From contig CALBTB010000009.1 in assembly GCA_937967995.1 (NCBI GenBank), positions 248,001 to 312,000 of the forward strand: a DNA stretch of 64,000 nucleotides, in the 5' to 3' direction. Positions within the stretch are counted from its first letter, which is position 1; every line of letters starts with the position of its first letter. Shown here piece by piece: positions 1 through 8,830 of this stretch. Under the pieces are notes generated by a model that worked only from the letters and a program-made list of their open reading frames with translations, was not told the DNA's origin and ran no database searches. Source of the DNA: an uncultured Gammaproteobacteria bacterium. Its GTDB lineage: Bacteria > Pseudomonadota > Gammaproteobacteria > UBA6429 > Thiohalophilaceae. The position numbers and the translations under genes are program-made.

Positions 1-211
1 CCGTTTCTTCGAAATCATACTCACAGGCGGTTTCCAGAATACCGCGCGGAACGTTCAACGAGTCCCTGATATGCATGGCATCAAATTCATAGGGCTCGCG
101 CACATCAACAATGAGTAAATCATTGTCAGTCATTTGCTCACTGAGATCCCAGGGAAAAATTTCCTTCACCTTGCCGGTGTATTCCTTGATCAGCTGACTG
201 AACGTCTTCAT
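1..211 (-). CDS. rhodanese-like domain protein (3' part outside window)
   Basis: The ATG at 211-209 overlaps the stop of the upstream response regulator (ATGA), so translation is probably coupled. About 70 residues are visible before the window edge. They begin MKTFSQLIKEYTG and contain the rhodanese hallmarks 'LIVDVREPYEFDAMHI' and 'NVPRGILE'. The catalytic cysteine loop would lie beyond the edge, so activity cannot be judged. Rhodanese domains carry or transfer sulfane sulfur, which fits a place at the distal end of a dsr/two-component gene string, but a sulfur-transfer role here is inference. Confidence 0.85.
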   Translation of the reverse strand, partial: MKTFSQLIKEYTGKVKEIFPWDLSEQMTDNDLLIVDVREPYEFDAMHIRDSLNVPRGILETACEYDFEET

Positions 212-864
212 GCGTGACTCTTGGACAAGCCTTTTTCCACTGCCATAACGGCGGCTTCAACACGCGAATGGACATTGAGTTTACGCAATATGGCTTTGAC
301 GTGCAGTTTGACGGTGCCGTCTGAAATACCAAGGTTGCGTGCAATTGCTTTGTTGCTCTGGCCTTCGGCCAGCAGTCCGAGAATTTCCGTTTCACGAGGA
401 GTCAGGTCATCAAACGGGCTGGATTCGGCGACCGGTTCTTCGTCCTTACCCTGTACCGCCTTGGCCAGTACCGGCGCCAGATCGGGGGCGACAACCGTTT
501 TGCCGGCAACGATATCACGTAAGGCAATGACCAGTGCATCCGGCTCCATGTCTTTTAATAAATAACCCTGAGCGCCGGCACGTAATGATTCGACCAGGTC
601 GGACTCATCCGTGCTGGTGGTCAGCATGACAATGGGCATCTTTAATTTATTTTCGCGCAGCAGTTTGAGTACACCAATGCCATTAATGTCCGGCATGCGC
701 ATATCGAGCAACACGACATCCGGATTATTTTCCTTCACCAGTCGAATGCAGTCTTCGCCACTATCAACTGAAGCGCTGATCTCGATGCCGCGACTTTCAA
801 GCAAACCTTCCAGGCCGACTCGAAACAGCGTGTGGTCATCAATCAGGACAACGCGTAGACTCAT
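208..864 (-). CDS. NarL/FixJ-family response regulator
   Basis: This 218-residue protein has an N-terminal receiver domain (about 1-120) with the acidic pair D9/D10, phospho-acceptor D54 in 'VVLLDMRMPD', and a conserved lysine in 'GYLLKDMEPD'. A LuxR-type helix-turn-helix follows (about 150-215, 'LTPRETEILGLLAEGQSNK'). Length and layout match NarL/UhpA regulators. Its ATG overlaps the stop of the upstream kinase by four bases, and its stop overlaps the rhodanese start. Target genes cannot be read from the protein; the adjoining dsr operon is the obvious candidate. Confidence 0.93.
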   Translation of the reverse strand: MSLRVVLIDDHTLFRVGLEGLLESRGIEISASVDSGEDCIRLVKENNPDVVLLDMRMPDINGIGVLKLLRENKLKMPIVMLTTSTDESDLVESLRAGAQGYLLKDMEPDALVIALRDIVAGKTVVAPDLAPVLAKAVQGKDEEPVAESSPFDDLTPRETEILGLLAEGQSNKAIARNLGISDGTVKLHVKAILRKLNVHSRVEAAVMAVEKGLSKSHA

Positions 865-2492
865 AGACCTGCTTGCTTGGAAGGTAACTGCACAACGACG
901 CTGTTATCGTTGCTGGTTGGTTGTTGTGAGGATCCGGCAAAAGACAATGTGATACGTGTTCCTTCACCAGGTTCACTTTCAATCTTGAGTTTCCCGTTTA
1001 TACGTTTGGCACGTTCCTGCATAATATTCAGACCGTAGTGATCGCGGGTTTTATCCTTGTCTTTACTGAAGTCGATACCGACTCCGTCATCTTCGATTAA
1101 TATATGGCACTTGCCCTGAGGTGCGCTGCGCAAAATAACACGAACAGTGTGTGCCTGACTATGCTTTCGAATATTATTCAGTGATTCCTGAATGATCCGC
1201 AGTACTTCCACTTCTATGCTGGGTGAAAGTTGCACAACATTCCATTCCTGTTGCAGATAGATATGTATGCCGGTCTGGTTCTTGAATCGCTGGACCAGGT
1301 GTTCTACGGCCGGGACCAGTCCGCGCTTATCAATTGGTGCCCGGAAGTGGGTGATGAGCTCACGCAGTTCCGCATAAGCCTCATCCAGGTTGTTTTCGAT
1401 TTTTTCCAATTCATGCCAGACTGCGGGTTCTTCACCCAGGCGCAGGTTTTCATCCAGTACACGTACCTGGAACCGCAAACTGGCCATGGTCTGTGCGAGT
1501 GAATCATGCAGTTCATGGGCGAGTCGTGTGCGTTCTTCCATTATCGACAGACGGTTGGTTTCATCGTCAAGGCGCGCTTTATCAATAGCCATACCAAGGT
1601 GACGACCGATGCTGGTTAACAGATCATTAACCTCGGTGACATCGTCCACCATATCGTTATCGATAAACAGGTTGTAGACACCAAGCGTTTTGTCACGATA
1701 CTGCAACGGGACGGCAATCATGGCGACGTTGTCATCATCAAAAAAACTATGCCCGATAATCTTGTCGCATTTTTTAATATCAAACTGGTACTGGACCGTG
1801 CCTTCATCAAAGGCACTGCCGCACAAACAGGAGTTAGCAGGTATCAATTGCTCGCGCGACAGGACTTCATCATCGAGCCCCGTGCTGGCGACCAGTCGCA
1901 TCTGGTTGTCATCCGTTGTCAGCCGCACGACAGCAGCACGTGCACGCACCACATCCTTGAGTGTGTGTAAAAAGCGCGTCAACAGATCGTCAAGATCGCG
2001 TGAAACGTTGATGCTGGCCGCCACATCGTAAATGATTTCCAGTGAGCGGGTTTTCTGGGCGATATGCATGGTCTGCTTTTCAACCTGGCTTTGCATATCT
2101 TCCGTTAGTGCCTGCAGCTTGTCGCTGAGATGATTAATCTGGTTGGCCAGATCGTCAAAACTGCCATTGCCGGTCACTGGTAGCCGTGCATCCAGCTTTC
2201 CCTGGTCCAGGCTGCTTGCCCAGTTTCGTAACGAGACAAAAGGGGATAACAGGCTTTTATTAATAGTGTTGTACAGATAAGCGGTCAGACCAAGAATAAG
2301 AATGAAAACCAGGCTCACCAGACCGATCAACCAGTTACCGGATTCTGACGACAGCAGGGTCGACAAGACAAAACCAAACAGCACGCCTGCCAGAACGGCA
2401 ATAGCGACCAGCGGAGAAAACACATTTCTGGCCCGTCGACCGAATGATGTCTTCTGCGAAGACGGCTGGCGATGTTGGTTGTTCATGGGCAT
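861..2492 (-). CDS. NarX-like sensor histidine kinase (TM-HAMP-GAF-HisKA_3-HATPase)
   Basis: The protein has 543 residues. Two membrane helices (about 26-47 and 54-75) are separated by only a few residues, so there is almost no periplasmic sensor domain; classical NarX has a large nitrate-binding one. HAMP-like and coiled-coil segments follow, then a GAF-like domain (about 160-305) with a 'SCLCG' cysteine pair and a further 'KKCDK' cysteine. The HisKA_3 box 'RLAHELHDSLAQ' places the phospho-acceptor at His326, and a C-terminal ATPase domain carries 'EDDGVGID'. It starts 51 bases after dsrR and is probably co-transcribed. A cytoplasmic redox or thiol signal is plausible from the GAF cysteines, but this is inference. 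An alternative ATG lies two codons in. Confidence 0.9.
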   Translation of the reverse strand: MPMNNQHRQPSSQKTSFGRRARNVFSPLVAIAVLAGVLFGFVLSTLLSSESGNWLIGLVSLVFILILGLTAYLYNTINKSLLSPFVSLRNWASSLDQGKLDARLPVTGNGSFDDLANQINHLSDKLQALTEDMQSQVEKQTMHIAQKTRSLEIIYDVAASINVSRDLDDLLTRFLHTLKDVVRARAAVVRLTTDDNQMRLVASTGLDDEVLSREQLIPANSCLCGSAFDEGTVQYQFDIKKCDKIIGHSFFDDDNVAMIAVPLQYRDKTLGVYNLFIDNDMVDDVTEVNDLLTSIGRHLGMAIDKARLDDETNRLSIMEERTRLAHELHDSLAQTMASLRFQVRVLDENLRLGEEPAVWHELEKIENNLDEAYAELRELITHFRAPIDKRGLVPAVEHLVQRFKNQTGIHIYLQQEWNVVQLSPSIEVEVLRIIQESLNNIRKHSQAHTVRVILRSAPQGKCHILIEDDGVGIDFSKDKDKTRDHYGLNIMQERAKRINGKLKIESEPGEGTRITLSFAGSSQQPTSNDNSVVVQLPSKQAGL

Positions 2493-2543
2493 TATTTTAG
2501 CAAGCTTAACACATTCAAAATAACTTATTGATAAATAAAAAGA

Positions 2544-2858
2544 TTATTCAGCCGGCGGCGTGTAATTCGGATCATTGGGATTTTTGAAGATAAAGTTCTT
2601 TTCCCCGTTATCCAGTTCGACAAAATCAATCACCATGTTAGTGACAAGGTCCAGGCTGATAGGTGAAACAAGAATCTCAATTCCTTCGGATTTGAAATGC
2701 AGGTCTTCATCACGTTCTTCATCGGCAAAACCCAGGCCGTAATGAATACTGCCATCCTTTTGTCGTTGTGCAGCGACGCGCAAAGGCATGCCTTCCATCT
2801 GACCCTGCTTTGCGGATATTCGAATTTGTTCTGCAGCGACTTTAGTCACGATAATCAT
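2544..2858 (-). CDS. dsrR: DsrR, A-type (IscA/HesB-like) protein lacking cysteines
   Basis: The 104-residue protein has the HesB/IscA fold signature: an N-terminal 'VTKVAAEQIRI' helix, then the beta-rich region 'HYGLGFADEERDED'. IscA/ErpA proteins bind Fe-S through three conserved cysteines, but this sequence contains none. The same absence is known for Allochromatium DsrR, which is thought to act after transcription on dsr expression. It lies six bases after dsrN at the end of the dsr string. Position, length and lack of cysteine together support DsrR over a generic carrier. Confidence 0.88.
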   Translation of the reverse strand: MIIVTKVAAEQIRISAKQGQMEGMPLRVAAQRQKDGSIHYGLGFADEERDEDLHFKSEGIEILVSPISLDLVTNMVIDFVELDNGEKNFIFKNPNDPNYTPPAE

Positions 2859-2863
2859 TTATT

Positions 2864-4237
2864 TCACCTCTTTCTCTTGTTTCGAACAAAGTTAACAAAG
2901 CGACTCACCCAGGGGCTTTGTTCGGTATGACGTAAGTGGGCATAATTTGCCAGCAGGTTTTTATACACGATGCCATCGTGTTGACCGTCAATACCTCGGC
3001 CGCGTTCTACCCGGAACGCATAATCCAGATCATCCGGCAGTGCTTCGATGGATGAATAATGAAACTCATGTGCACAGATAATATGGTCAGAATCCGTGAT
3101 TTTCCATGGTGCCAGTTCAGTCTGTTTGATTCGTATATAGCCGCGGCCCTGTGGTTTCTTATGCATCACAATTTTTCCCGGAATCACGCCCGCCATTTGA
3201 CAAGCAGCATCATTCCATTCGATTTGCTCCGAAAGATACATCAGACCACCACACTCAGCATAACAGGGCAAACCGGCATCGATAGCTGACTTGATGGCGT
3301 TACGCATAGTACGATTCTGTTCCAGTTTCTTCATATGTGTTTCCGGAAAACCACCACCGATAAACAAACCATCAATTTCGGGCAATGTTTGATCGTTGAT
3401 GAGGTCAATGGGAATCAGTTCAGCATTTTCCTGTTTGAATGTGTCCAGATCATCCGGATAGTAGAAACCAAATGCTGCATCGCGTGCGATACCAATTCTG
3501 ACCGGCGCCTGAGGTTCTGCTCGTATTGTGTCTACGGTTGATGCTGGTAACGGATTTGCTGATTCTGCAATATCAAGCAACCTGTGCATATCAACCTGCG
3601 AAGCAACGCGATCTCCAAGTAAATCTATTTTATTCCGTGCTTCGCTGGACTCATTAGATGGGATCAGTCCCAGGTGGCGCTCGATGATTTCCATTTTATC
3701 ATCATGATGGACTGCACCGATCACCGGTACATCCGTGTAATGCTCAATGACGTCACGTAATTTCTGTTCATGCCGTGAGCCACCTAACTGGTTGAGAATC
3801 ACGCCTGCAATATTTATCTCTGAATCAAAAGACTGGTAGCCAAGTATTAACGGGGCAATCCCGCGTGTCATGCCACGAGCATCAATTACCAGAATGACCG
3901 GGGCCTTGAGTAATTTCGCCAGTGCGGCATTGCTGTTACTACCATCCAGATCCAGGCCGTCATACAAACCCTTGTTACCTTCGATAAGGGAAATATCCGA
4001 ATCGAGCTGGTAGCGCTGGAACACATTGATGATTTCATTATGCCCCATGGTAAAAAAATCAAGATTATGGCAGGAACGACCGGCTGCCTGACCTAGCCAC
4101 ATGGGGTCTATATAGTCAGGTCCCTTTTTGTAAGGCTGAACTGCCTTGCCCTGTCTGGATAGCGCCGCGCATAAACCAATTGTGATGGTGGTTTTACCGG
4201 ATGATTTGTGAGCTGCGGAGATGAATATACGCGACAT
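2864..4237 (-). CDS. dsrN: DsrN, cobyrinate a,c-diamide synthase-like amidase
   Basis: This 457-residue protein is of the CobB/CbiA type. An N-terminal P-loop 'AAHKSSGKTTIT' (about 8-19) belongs to the dethiobiotin-synthetase-like ATPase domain. A C-terminal class-I glutamine amidotransferase domain contains 'GGGFPETH' and the nucleophile cysteine in 'CYAECGGLMYL'. Within dsr operons DsrN is assigned to glutamine-dependent amidation of siroheme for DsrAB. It follows dsrP after about 60 bases holding a stem-loop and sits directly before dsrR. The context makes a cobalamin role less likely, although a dual role cannot be excluded. Confidence 0.95.
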   Translation of the reverse strand: MSRIFISAAHKSSGKTTITIGLCAALSRQGKAVQPYKKGPDYIDPMWLGQAAGRSCHNLDFFTMGHNEIINVFQRYQLDSDISLIEGNKGLYDGLDLDGSNSNAALAKLLKAPVILVIDARGMTRGIAPLILGYQSFDSEINIAGVILNQLGGSRHEQKLRDVIEHYTDVPVIGAVHHDDKMEIIERHLGLIPSNESSEARNKIDLLGDRVASQVDMHRLLDIAESANPLPASTVDTIRAEPQAPVRIGIARDAAFGFYYPDDLDTFKQENAELIPIDLINDQTLPEIDGLFIGGGFPETHMKKLEQNRTMRNAIKSAIDAGLPCYAECGGLMYLSEQIEWNDAACQMAGVIPGKIVMHKKPQGRGYIRIKQTELAPWKITDSDHIICAHEFHYSSIEALPDDLDYAFRVERGRGIDGQHDGIVYKNLLANYAHLRHTEQSPWVSRFVNFVRNKRKR

Positions 4238-4262
4238 GATATTAGCGCGTCCAAAAATAGAA

Positions 4263-4287
4263 CGGGCCTGACAACATATCAGGCCCG
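4263..4287 (-). promoter_or_regulatory. intercistronic stem-loop between dsrP and dsrN
   Basis: A perfect 9-bp inverted repeat (CGGGCCTGA at 4263-4271, TCAGGCCCG at 4279-4287) encloses a 7-base loop in the only sizeable gap of the distal dsr operon. On the transcribed strand it is followed by only a short, broken T run, so it is a weak terminator at best. It may act as an RNA-stability or partial attenuation element that separates the amounts of dsrP and dsrN transcript. Confidence 0.6.
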
Positions 4288-4297
4288 GTTAACAGAA

Positions 4298-5554
4298 TCA
4301 GGCTGCGGCAGTTTCTTTGGCAGGATCGTAATGTGGGTCCACATCTTTATCTGCCAGGCTTTCCGGTAAAATACGTAACACATTCATGGCAAATATCGCC
4401 AGGAACAACGCAATTGCGACACCACCAACACCTAACAGAATTTCATAAATACTGGCAGAGTAGGGTGCAATACCGCCATCGTTGATGATGCTCTCAACTT
4501 CCTTGCCCGGGAACATAGGCATCGGATAAGCCTGACCACCGATAATCGTAACGTACATCTGGCTTAGTCCGCCAATGATGACAAATATTGATGCGACAAT
4601 CAGCGCGCCACGTGACTTGAATCCGGGCAATAATGTCAGGCCAAGCGGGATTAATGTGCCAATCAGCATCTGGCCAATCCAGAAGGTGGAGCTGTATGGG
4701 TTATCGCCAAACAGAATAAATTGTTCTATACCACTCGCATTCGCTGCGGAATAACTGCTGGTCAGGTGTAAAACGATGACAAAATAAAGTGCAGATGCAA
4801 CGAAGATACCAAGTAATTTTTTCAGGCGATTGATCATTGCATCACCCAGCTCACGACCTGTCCAGCTGTACGCAGGGATGAGGACCAGAATGAAAAATGC
4901 CAGGCCATATACGAACGACAGGACAATGAACATTGGCGCCAGGATAGCAGCATCATAGGCCGGACGGGCAACCAGGAATCCAAAAATAAGGCCGGTACCA
5001 GTGGTTAGTGCCAGACGCCAGACAAAAGCGAACACACCAATGGGTTTGGCGTACTTGTTATGGCGTTTCACCAGTGTCATCCACAGGTAGACGATGACGA
5101 TAGCCATAAAGCCGGTGTACAGGATCATGTTCCAGCCAAATACGGAATGGCTCCACTGCTCCGGCTTCGTGTTAAAGAAAAACTGTGTAACCGGGACATC
5201 AAGCAGGTGTTCCGGGCGGCCTAAATCCAGAATGAGAATGGCAAGACCACCGACAAGGATGGTTACTGATAAAACCATCGACAGGGGAGCCAACGGCTTA
5301 TAAATGCTTCTGCCAAATACAGAAGCGATTGAAGCCACATTCAATGCACCCGAAGCGGCAATAATTAAAAAGACGGCAAAGACATGCGGTGTACCCCAGA
5401 CAATACGATTGGTCATACCGGTGATGATATGCCCTTCGCCGTGCATCAGCAGTGCAGAGTAAATGCCAACGGCAATTAGTACCAGTAAAACGCCCATTAA
5501 TAAAAAGAATTGTGGGCTGCGGCCTTCAAGTTCAGTCAGACGTGGTGTTTTCAT
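4298..5554 (-). CDS. dsrP: DsrP, NrfD-type integral membrane subunit of DsrMKJOP
   Basis: The 418-residue protein is almost entirely hydrophobic, with about ten predicted transmembrane helices, as in the NrfD/PsrC/HybB family. NrfD-type subunits exchange electrons with the quinone pool and pair with a periplasmic four-cluster ferredoxin, here DsrO, encoded seven bases upstream. The C-terminus is a short charged tail (DKDVDPHYDP). Length and gene order fit DsrP of sulfur oxidizers. Confidence 0.95.
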   Translation of the reverse strand: MKTPRLTELEGRSPQFFLLMGVLLVLIAVGIYSALLMHGEGHIITGMTNRIVWGTPHVFAVFLIIAASGALNVASIASVFGRSIYKPLAPLSMVLSVTILVGGLAILILDLGRPEHLLDVPVTQFFFNTKPEQWSHSVFGWNMILYTGFMAIVIVYLWMTLVKRHNKYAKPIGVFAFVWRLALTTGTGLIFGFLVARPAYDAAILAPMFIVLSFVYGLAFFILVLIPAYSWTGRELGDAMINRLKKLLGIFVASALYFVIVLHLTSSYSAANASGIEQFILFGDNPYSSTFWIGQMLIGTLIPLGLTLLPGFKSRGALIVASIFVIIGGLSQMYVTIIGGQAYPMPMFPGKEVESIINDGGIAPYSASIYEILLGVGGVAIALFLAIFAMNVLRILPESLADKDVDPHYDPAKETAAA

Positions 5555-5561
5555 AATGTTA

Positions 5562-6314
5562 TTAGCTTAAGTTTTGATAACGAACACCAGTGTTCAAACC
5601 CAGATCAGCTCGGATTTGCTCACCACCATATTGCTTCAGTCGTTGTGATATTTCAGTCGACGGATCTTTCAGATCGCCAAACCACATTGCCTTATGACCT
5701 TCAGCATTACAGGCATCGACACAGGCAGTATTTCTCGGACCTTCCGGATCATCAATCCGGTGTACACACATGGTGCAGCTTTCAACAGTACCCTGACCAC
5801 GGGGATATATCTGATCGGTGACAGGCTCATGCACAAACGAACGGGCGTTATAAGGGCAGGCCATCATGCAGTAGCGGCAGCCAATGCAGGCGTGCTTGTC
5901 AACCAGAACTACACCATCATCGCGCTTCATGGACGCATTTGTCGGGCAAACGTCGACGCAGGGTGGTTTTTCACAATGCTGACACATGAATGGCAGGCTC
6001 TGGACATGACCGGTTACTTTGTCAGTTAACTTGACCTTGCGAATCCAGACGGCATCCGTTGCAGGGCGACCTGTACTGGAAACGCCATTTTCCTTATGGC
6101 AAGCAGTGACGCAGGCATTACAGCCGGTTGCACACTTGCTGGTATCAATCAGCAGGCCCCAGCGATTTTTACTGGATACCGGCTGGTCTGCCTGTTTTGC
6201 ATGTGCGACTGTATTCAGTAAAACGCCCGGCGCAATGGTTAGCCCTGCAGCAACACCGGTAACCGATGATAAAAATTGTCTGCGATATTGGTTAATGTTG
6301 TTGTCATTTTTCAT
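5562..6314 (-). CDS. dsrO: DsrO, Tat-exported periplasmic iron-sulfur protein
   Basis: This 250-residue protein starts with a twin-arginine signal ('YRRQFLSSVTG', residues about 10-20, hydrophobic to about 38). The mature part has four ferredoxin-like cysteine clusters: 'CATGCNACVTAC', 'CQHCEKPPCVDVC', 'CIGCRYCMMAC' and 'CTMCVHRID' with 'CVDAC'. This is the usual arrangement of DsrO/NrfC/PsrB electron-transfer subunits. The start codon overlaps the stop of dsrJ (ATGA). It should dock between the triheme DsrJ and the membrane protein DsrP on the periplasmic side. Confidence 0.96.
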   Translation of the reverse strand: MKNDNNINQYRRQFLSSVTGVAAGLTIAPGVLLNTVAHAKQADQPVSSKNRWGLLIDTSKCATGCNACVTACHKENGVSSTGRPATDAVWIRKVKLTDKVTGHVQSLPFMCQHCEKPPCVDVCPTNASMKRDDGVVLVDKHACIGCRYCMMACPYNARSFVHEPVTDQIYPRGQGTVESCTMCVHRIDDPEGPRNTACVDACNAEGHKAMWFGDLKDPSTEISQRLKQYGGEQIRADLGLNTGVRYQNLS

Positions 6315-6805
6315 TGTTGACTCTCCTTGTTGGTAGTCAACATCTGCAGTGTTTCGGCGTTAAGTTTCTGTGTGGCAAACTGGGAATGATGAGGCATCGA
6401 TTTGCCGGACAGTGAGTGACGATACTGTGTATTCTGGGGTTTGTCTGCATGACACGAAAAACAGTCGATTTTTACAGCCGCATAGGTGTGGCATGTGCTA
6501 CAAAAATGCTCATCAGATTTGCTTGATGCCACTTTTCCGTCTTTTGACGGGGCATTATGGCATTCTATACATTCATCCAGACTGAATTGTTCGGTTCTTA
6601 TGCCTTCACGCATTGTGTCGTCGCGCTGATGAATAATGTAGTCCATGTGATTTTTACGCATATCGTCAACTGGTTTAACGCATAACGTCTCTTCACTGTA
6701 TTTTTTCTTTGCTGGCGGAAGTTTCGGCGCAATTGACTCGGCTTGCACGGTCAGGGGCAGCAGAAGTGCTGCCCCCAGGCCGATAATTGTTTTTATAGAT
6801 AACAA
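6311..6805 (-). CDS. dsrJ: DsrJ, periplasmic triheme cytochrome c
   Basis: The 164-residue precursor has a Sec signal peptide (cleavage expected after 'LTVQA', about residue 22). Exactly three CXXCH sites are present: 'CIECH', 'CSTCH' and 'CFSCH'. DsrJ is the triheme subunit of the DsrMKJOP transmembrane complex and in Allochromatium carries an unusual His/Cys-ligated heme. It sits between dsrL and dsrO, overlapping dsrO by four bases and starting 30 bases after dsrL. No anomalies are seen. Confidence 0.95.
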   Translation of the reverse strand: MLSIKTIIGLGAALLLPLTVQAESIAPKLPPAKKKYSEETLCVKPVDDMRKNHMDYIIHQRDDTMREGIRTEQFSLDECIECHNAPSKDGKVASSKSDEHFCSTCHTYAAVKIDCFSCHADKPQNTQYRHSLSGKSMPHHSQFATQKLNAETLQMLTTNKESQQ

Positions 6806-6835
6806 CGTAATTACCTCGAGGTTACGTTTGTCGAT

Positions 6836-8788
6836 TTACTCACCCATAGCCATGTCGATGTAGCCAGTTGGGCAAACGTCTGCACAGATATGACAGCCAA
6901 CACACTTGGCATAGTCAGTGTCAACATAACGACCCATGGTGGCTTCGGATTTCTTGACACGGAAGATGGCATCCTGCGGGCAGTAAATTACACAGTTATC
7001 ACATTCGAAGCACATTCCACAGCTCATGCAGCGTTCTGCTTCTTCGACAGCCTGTTCTTCAGACAGACCCTTCATACGCTCCTGGAAGTGGCCCAGTACT
7101 TCTTCCGCATCCGGTACTTCTTCCTCACGCTTCAGGCGAGGTGTAAAAGGAAAATGCCCAAGGAACAGTTTGTCGGACGGGATAATTTCATAAGCGGAAC
7201 GATCCTCGTAGTTATGCACTGCCCATTTACCGCTGGCAGTACCACGATAATCTTCGGTTGCTTCTTTGCTGAACGGTTCAGGCTCAAGCCCCGCTTCGCG
7301 CAGTTTATTCAGCAGGTTGAAGTGGTGCTTGTCGACTTTCGGACGCTTGACAAGGTCTTCGTGCTTGAAATAGTGGTCAATGCTTTCCACTGCAACTGAT
7401 GCCTGTCCGATCGCGGTGGTCAGCAGGTGAGGGCGTACAATATCACCGGCAACAAAGTGACCCGGTTTACCCGGTACCTGATAATGCTGATCGGCATCAA
7501 TGAATCCACGTTCATTACCAAATGATTCCATTCCGGTCATGTCGCCACCCTGACCGATAGCAGAAACAATCAGGTCTGCCTCGATATCAAACTCGCTACC
7601 TTCTTTCGGTGTCTTGCCATCTTCTTCCAGCTCAACAACACGCAGTGCAATAGCTCGGCCTTCTTCGTTCTTGATTACTTCAACCGGATTTAACTGACCA
7701 CGAATCTTTACACCTTCACGCAACGCGTCACGGACTTCGTGTTCTGCTGCGTTCATTTTTTCAATTGCAGAACGGGTAACCAGCGTGACATCTGCACCCA
7801 GTTTGGTAGCAGATGAAGCAACGTCGTGTGCGGTATGACCCAGCACAACATTTTCCGGACGGTCTTTTTCATTAACATTGGTGATATGACCAAGACGGCG
7901 TGCAACAGACACAACGTCGATAGAGGTATCACCACCGCCAACTACGACCACTTTTTCTGATACCAGCTTCAGTCGGCCGTCGTTAAAGGCTTCCAGGAAA
8001 TCGACACCGGTCAGACAGTTCTGTGCATCAGCGCCAGGAACAGGCAGATTACGGCCTTTCTTGGCACCCAAAGCCCACAGAATCGCGTCATAGTCTTTTT
8101 CCAGTTGTTCGATACTGATGTCTTTACCAACCCGCGTGCTGAGTTTTACTTCAACGCCCATGTCGATGATGCGATTGATTTCGCCATCAAGTACGTCACG
8201 CGGTGTACGATAACCAGGAATACCGTAACGCATCATGCCGCCCAGTTCAGCGTGATCATCAAACACGGTGCAGGCATGGCCGCGACGACGTAATTGATAA
8301 GCTGCTGCCAGACCGGCCGGACCACCACCGATGATGGCAACTTTTTTACCGGACTCCTGATCACCTGTCTTGAAGGTGAAACCCTGATCAAGGGCAGTAT
8401 CACCAATGTATTGTTCGACAGAGTTGATTCCTACATGGTCTTCAACCTGGTTACGGTTACAACCATCTTCACAGGGAGCCGGGCAAACACGACCCATAAT
8501 AGAAGGGAACGGGTTGGCGTCAGTGGAACGGCGGAATGCATATTCCTGCATGGTGACATCTTTGGGTGGTTTCTCAATACCACGCACGATATCCAGCCAG
8601 CCGCGAATATCTTCACCAGAAGGACAACTACCTTGGCAAGGTGGTGTGCGATGTACGTAAGTCGGACATTTGTGGGAATGATCGCCTTCAAAAATCTGAT
8701 CGGTCATTCGACCCCAACTATGGTCACCGTCTTTAAACTTACGGAACGTGAGTTTGTTTTCCTGCATGTCGTCACGTGATGTAGCCAT
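6836..8788 (-). CDS. dsrL: DsrL, FAD/NAD(P)-dependent oxidoreductase with ferredoxin domain
   Basis: The protein has 650 residues. An N-terminal cysteine region (C41, C51, C55, C102, C106, C110) resembles the Fe-S domain of glutamate synthase small subunits. A first Rossmann motif 'AIIGGGPAGLAAAYQL' (from about 151) binds FAD, and a second 'VVVGGGDTSIDVVSVA' (about 280) binds NAD(P). The C-terminal ferredoxin module (about 585-645) carries 'CMSCGMCFECDNC' and 'CVGCHICADVC'. DsrL accepts electrons from DsrAB-dependent sulfur oxidation and passes them to NAD(P)+, and is typical of the oxidative pathway. It lies between dsrK and dsrJ in the standard order. Confidence 0.96.
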   Translation of the reverse strand: MATSRDDMQENKLTFRKFKDGDHSWGRMTDQIFEGDHSHKCPTYVHRTPPCQGSCPSGEDIRGWLDIVRGIEKPPKDVTMQEYAFRRSTDANPFPSIMGRVCPAPCEDGCNRNQVEDHVGINSVEQYIGDTALDQGFTFKTGDQESGKKVAIIGGGPAGLAAAYQLRRRGHACTVFDDHAELGGMMRYGIPGYRTPRDVLDGEINRIIDMGVEVKLSTRVGKDISIEQLEKDYDAILWALGAKKGRNLPVPGADAQNCLTGVDFLEAFNDGRLKLVSEKVVVVGGGDTSIDVVSVARRLGHITNVNEKDRPENVVLGHTAHDVASSATKLGADVTLVTRSAIEKMNAAEHEVRDALREGVKIRGQLNPVEVIKNEEGRAIALRVVELEEDGKTPKEGSEFDIEADLIVSAIGQGGDMTGMESFGNERGFIDADQHYQVPGKPGHFVAGDIVRPHLLTTAIGQASVAVESIDHYFKHEDLVKRPKVDKHHFNLLNKLREAGLEPEPFSKEATEDYRGTASGKWAVHNYEDRSAYEIIPSDKLFLGHFPFTPRLKREEEVPDAEEVLGHFQERMKGLSEEQAVEEAERCMSCGMCFECDNCVIYCPQDAIFRVKKSEATMGRYVDTDYAKCVGCHICADVCPTGYIDMAMGE

Positions 8789-8830
8789 ACCTCTGTCTCC
8801 TGTGATGATCCGGTTAATACCGTACCTGAA

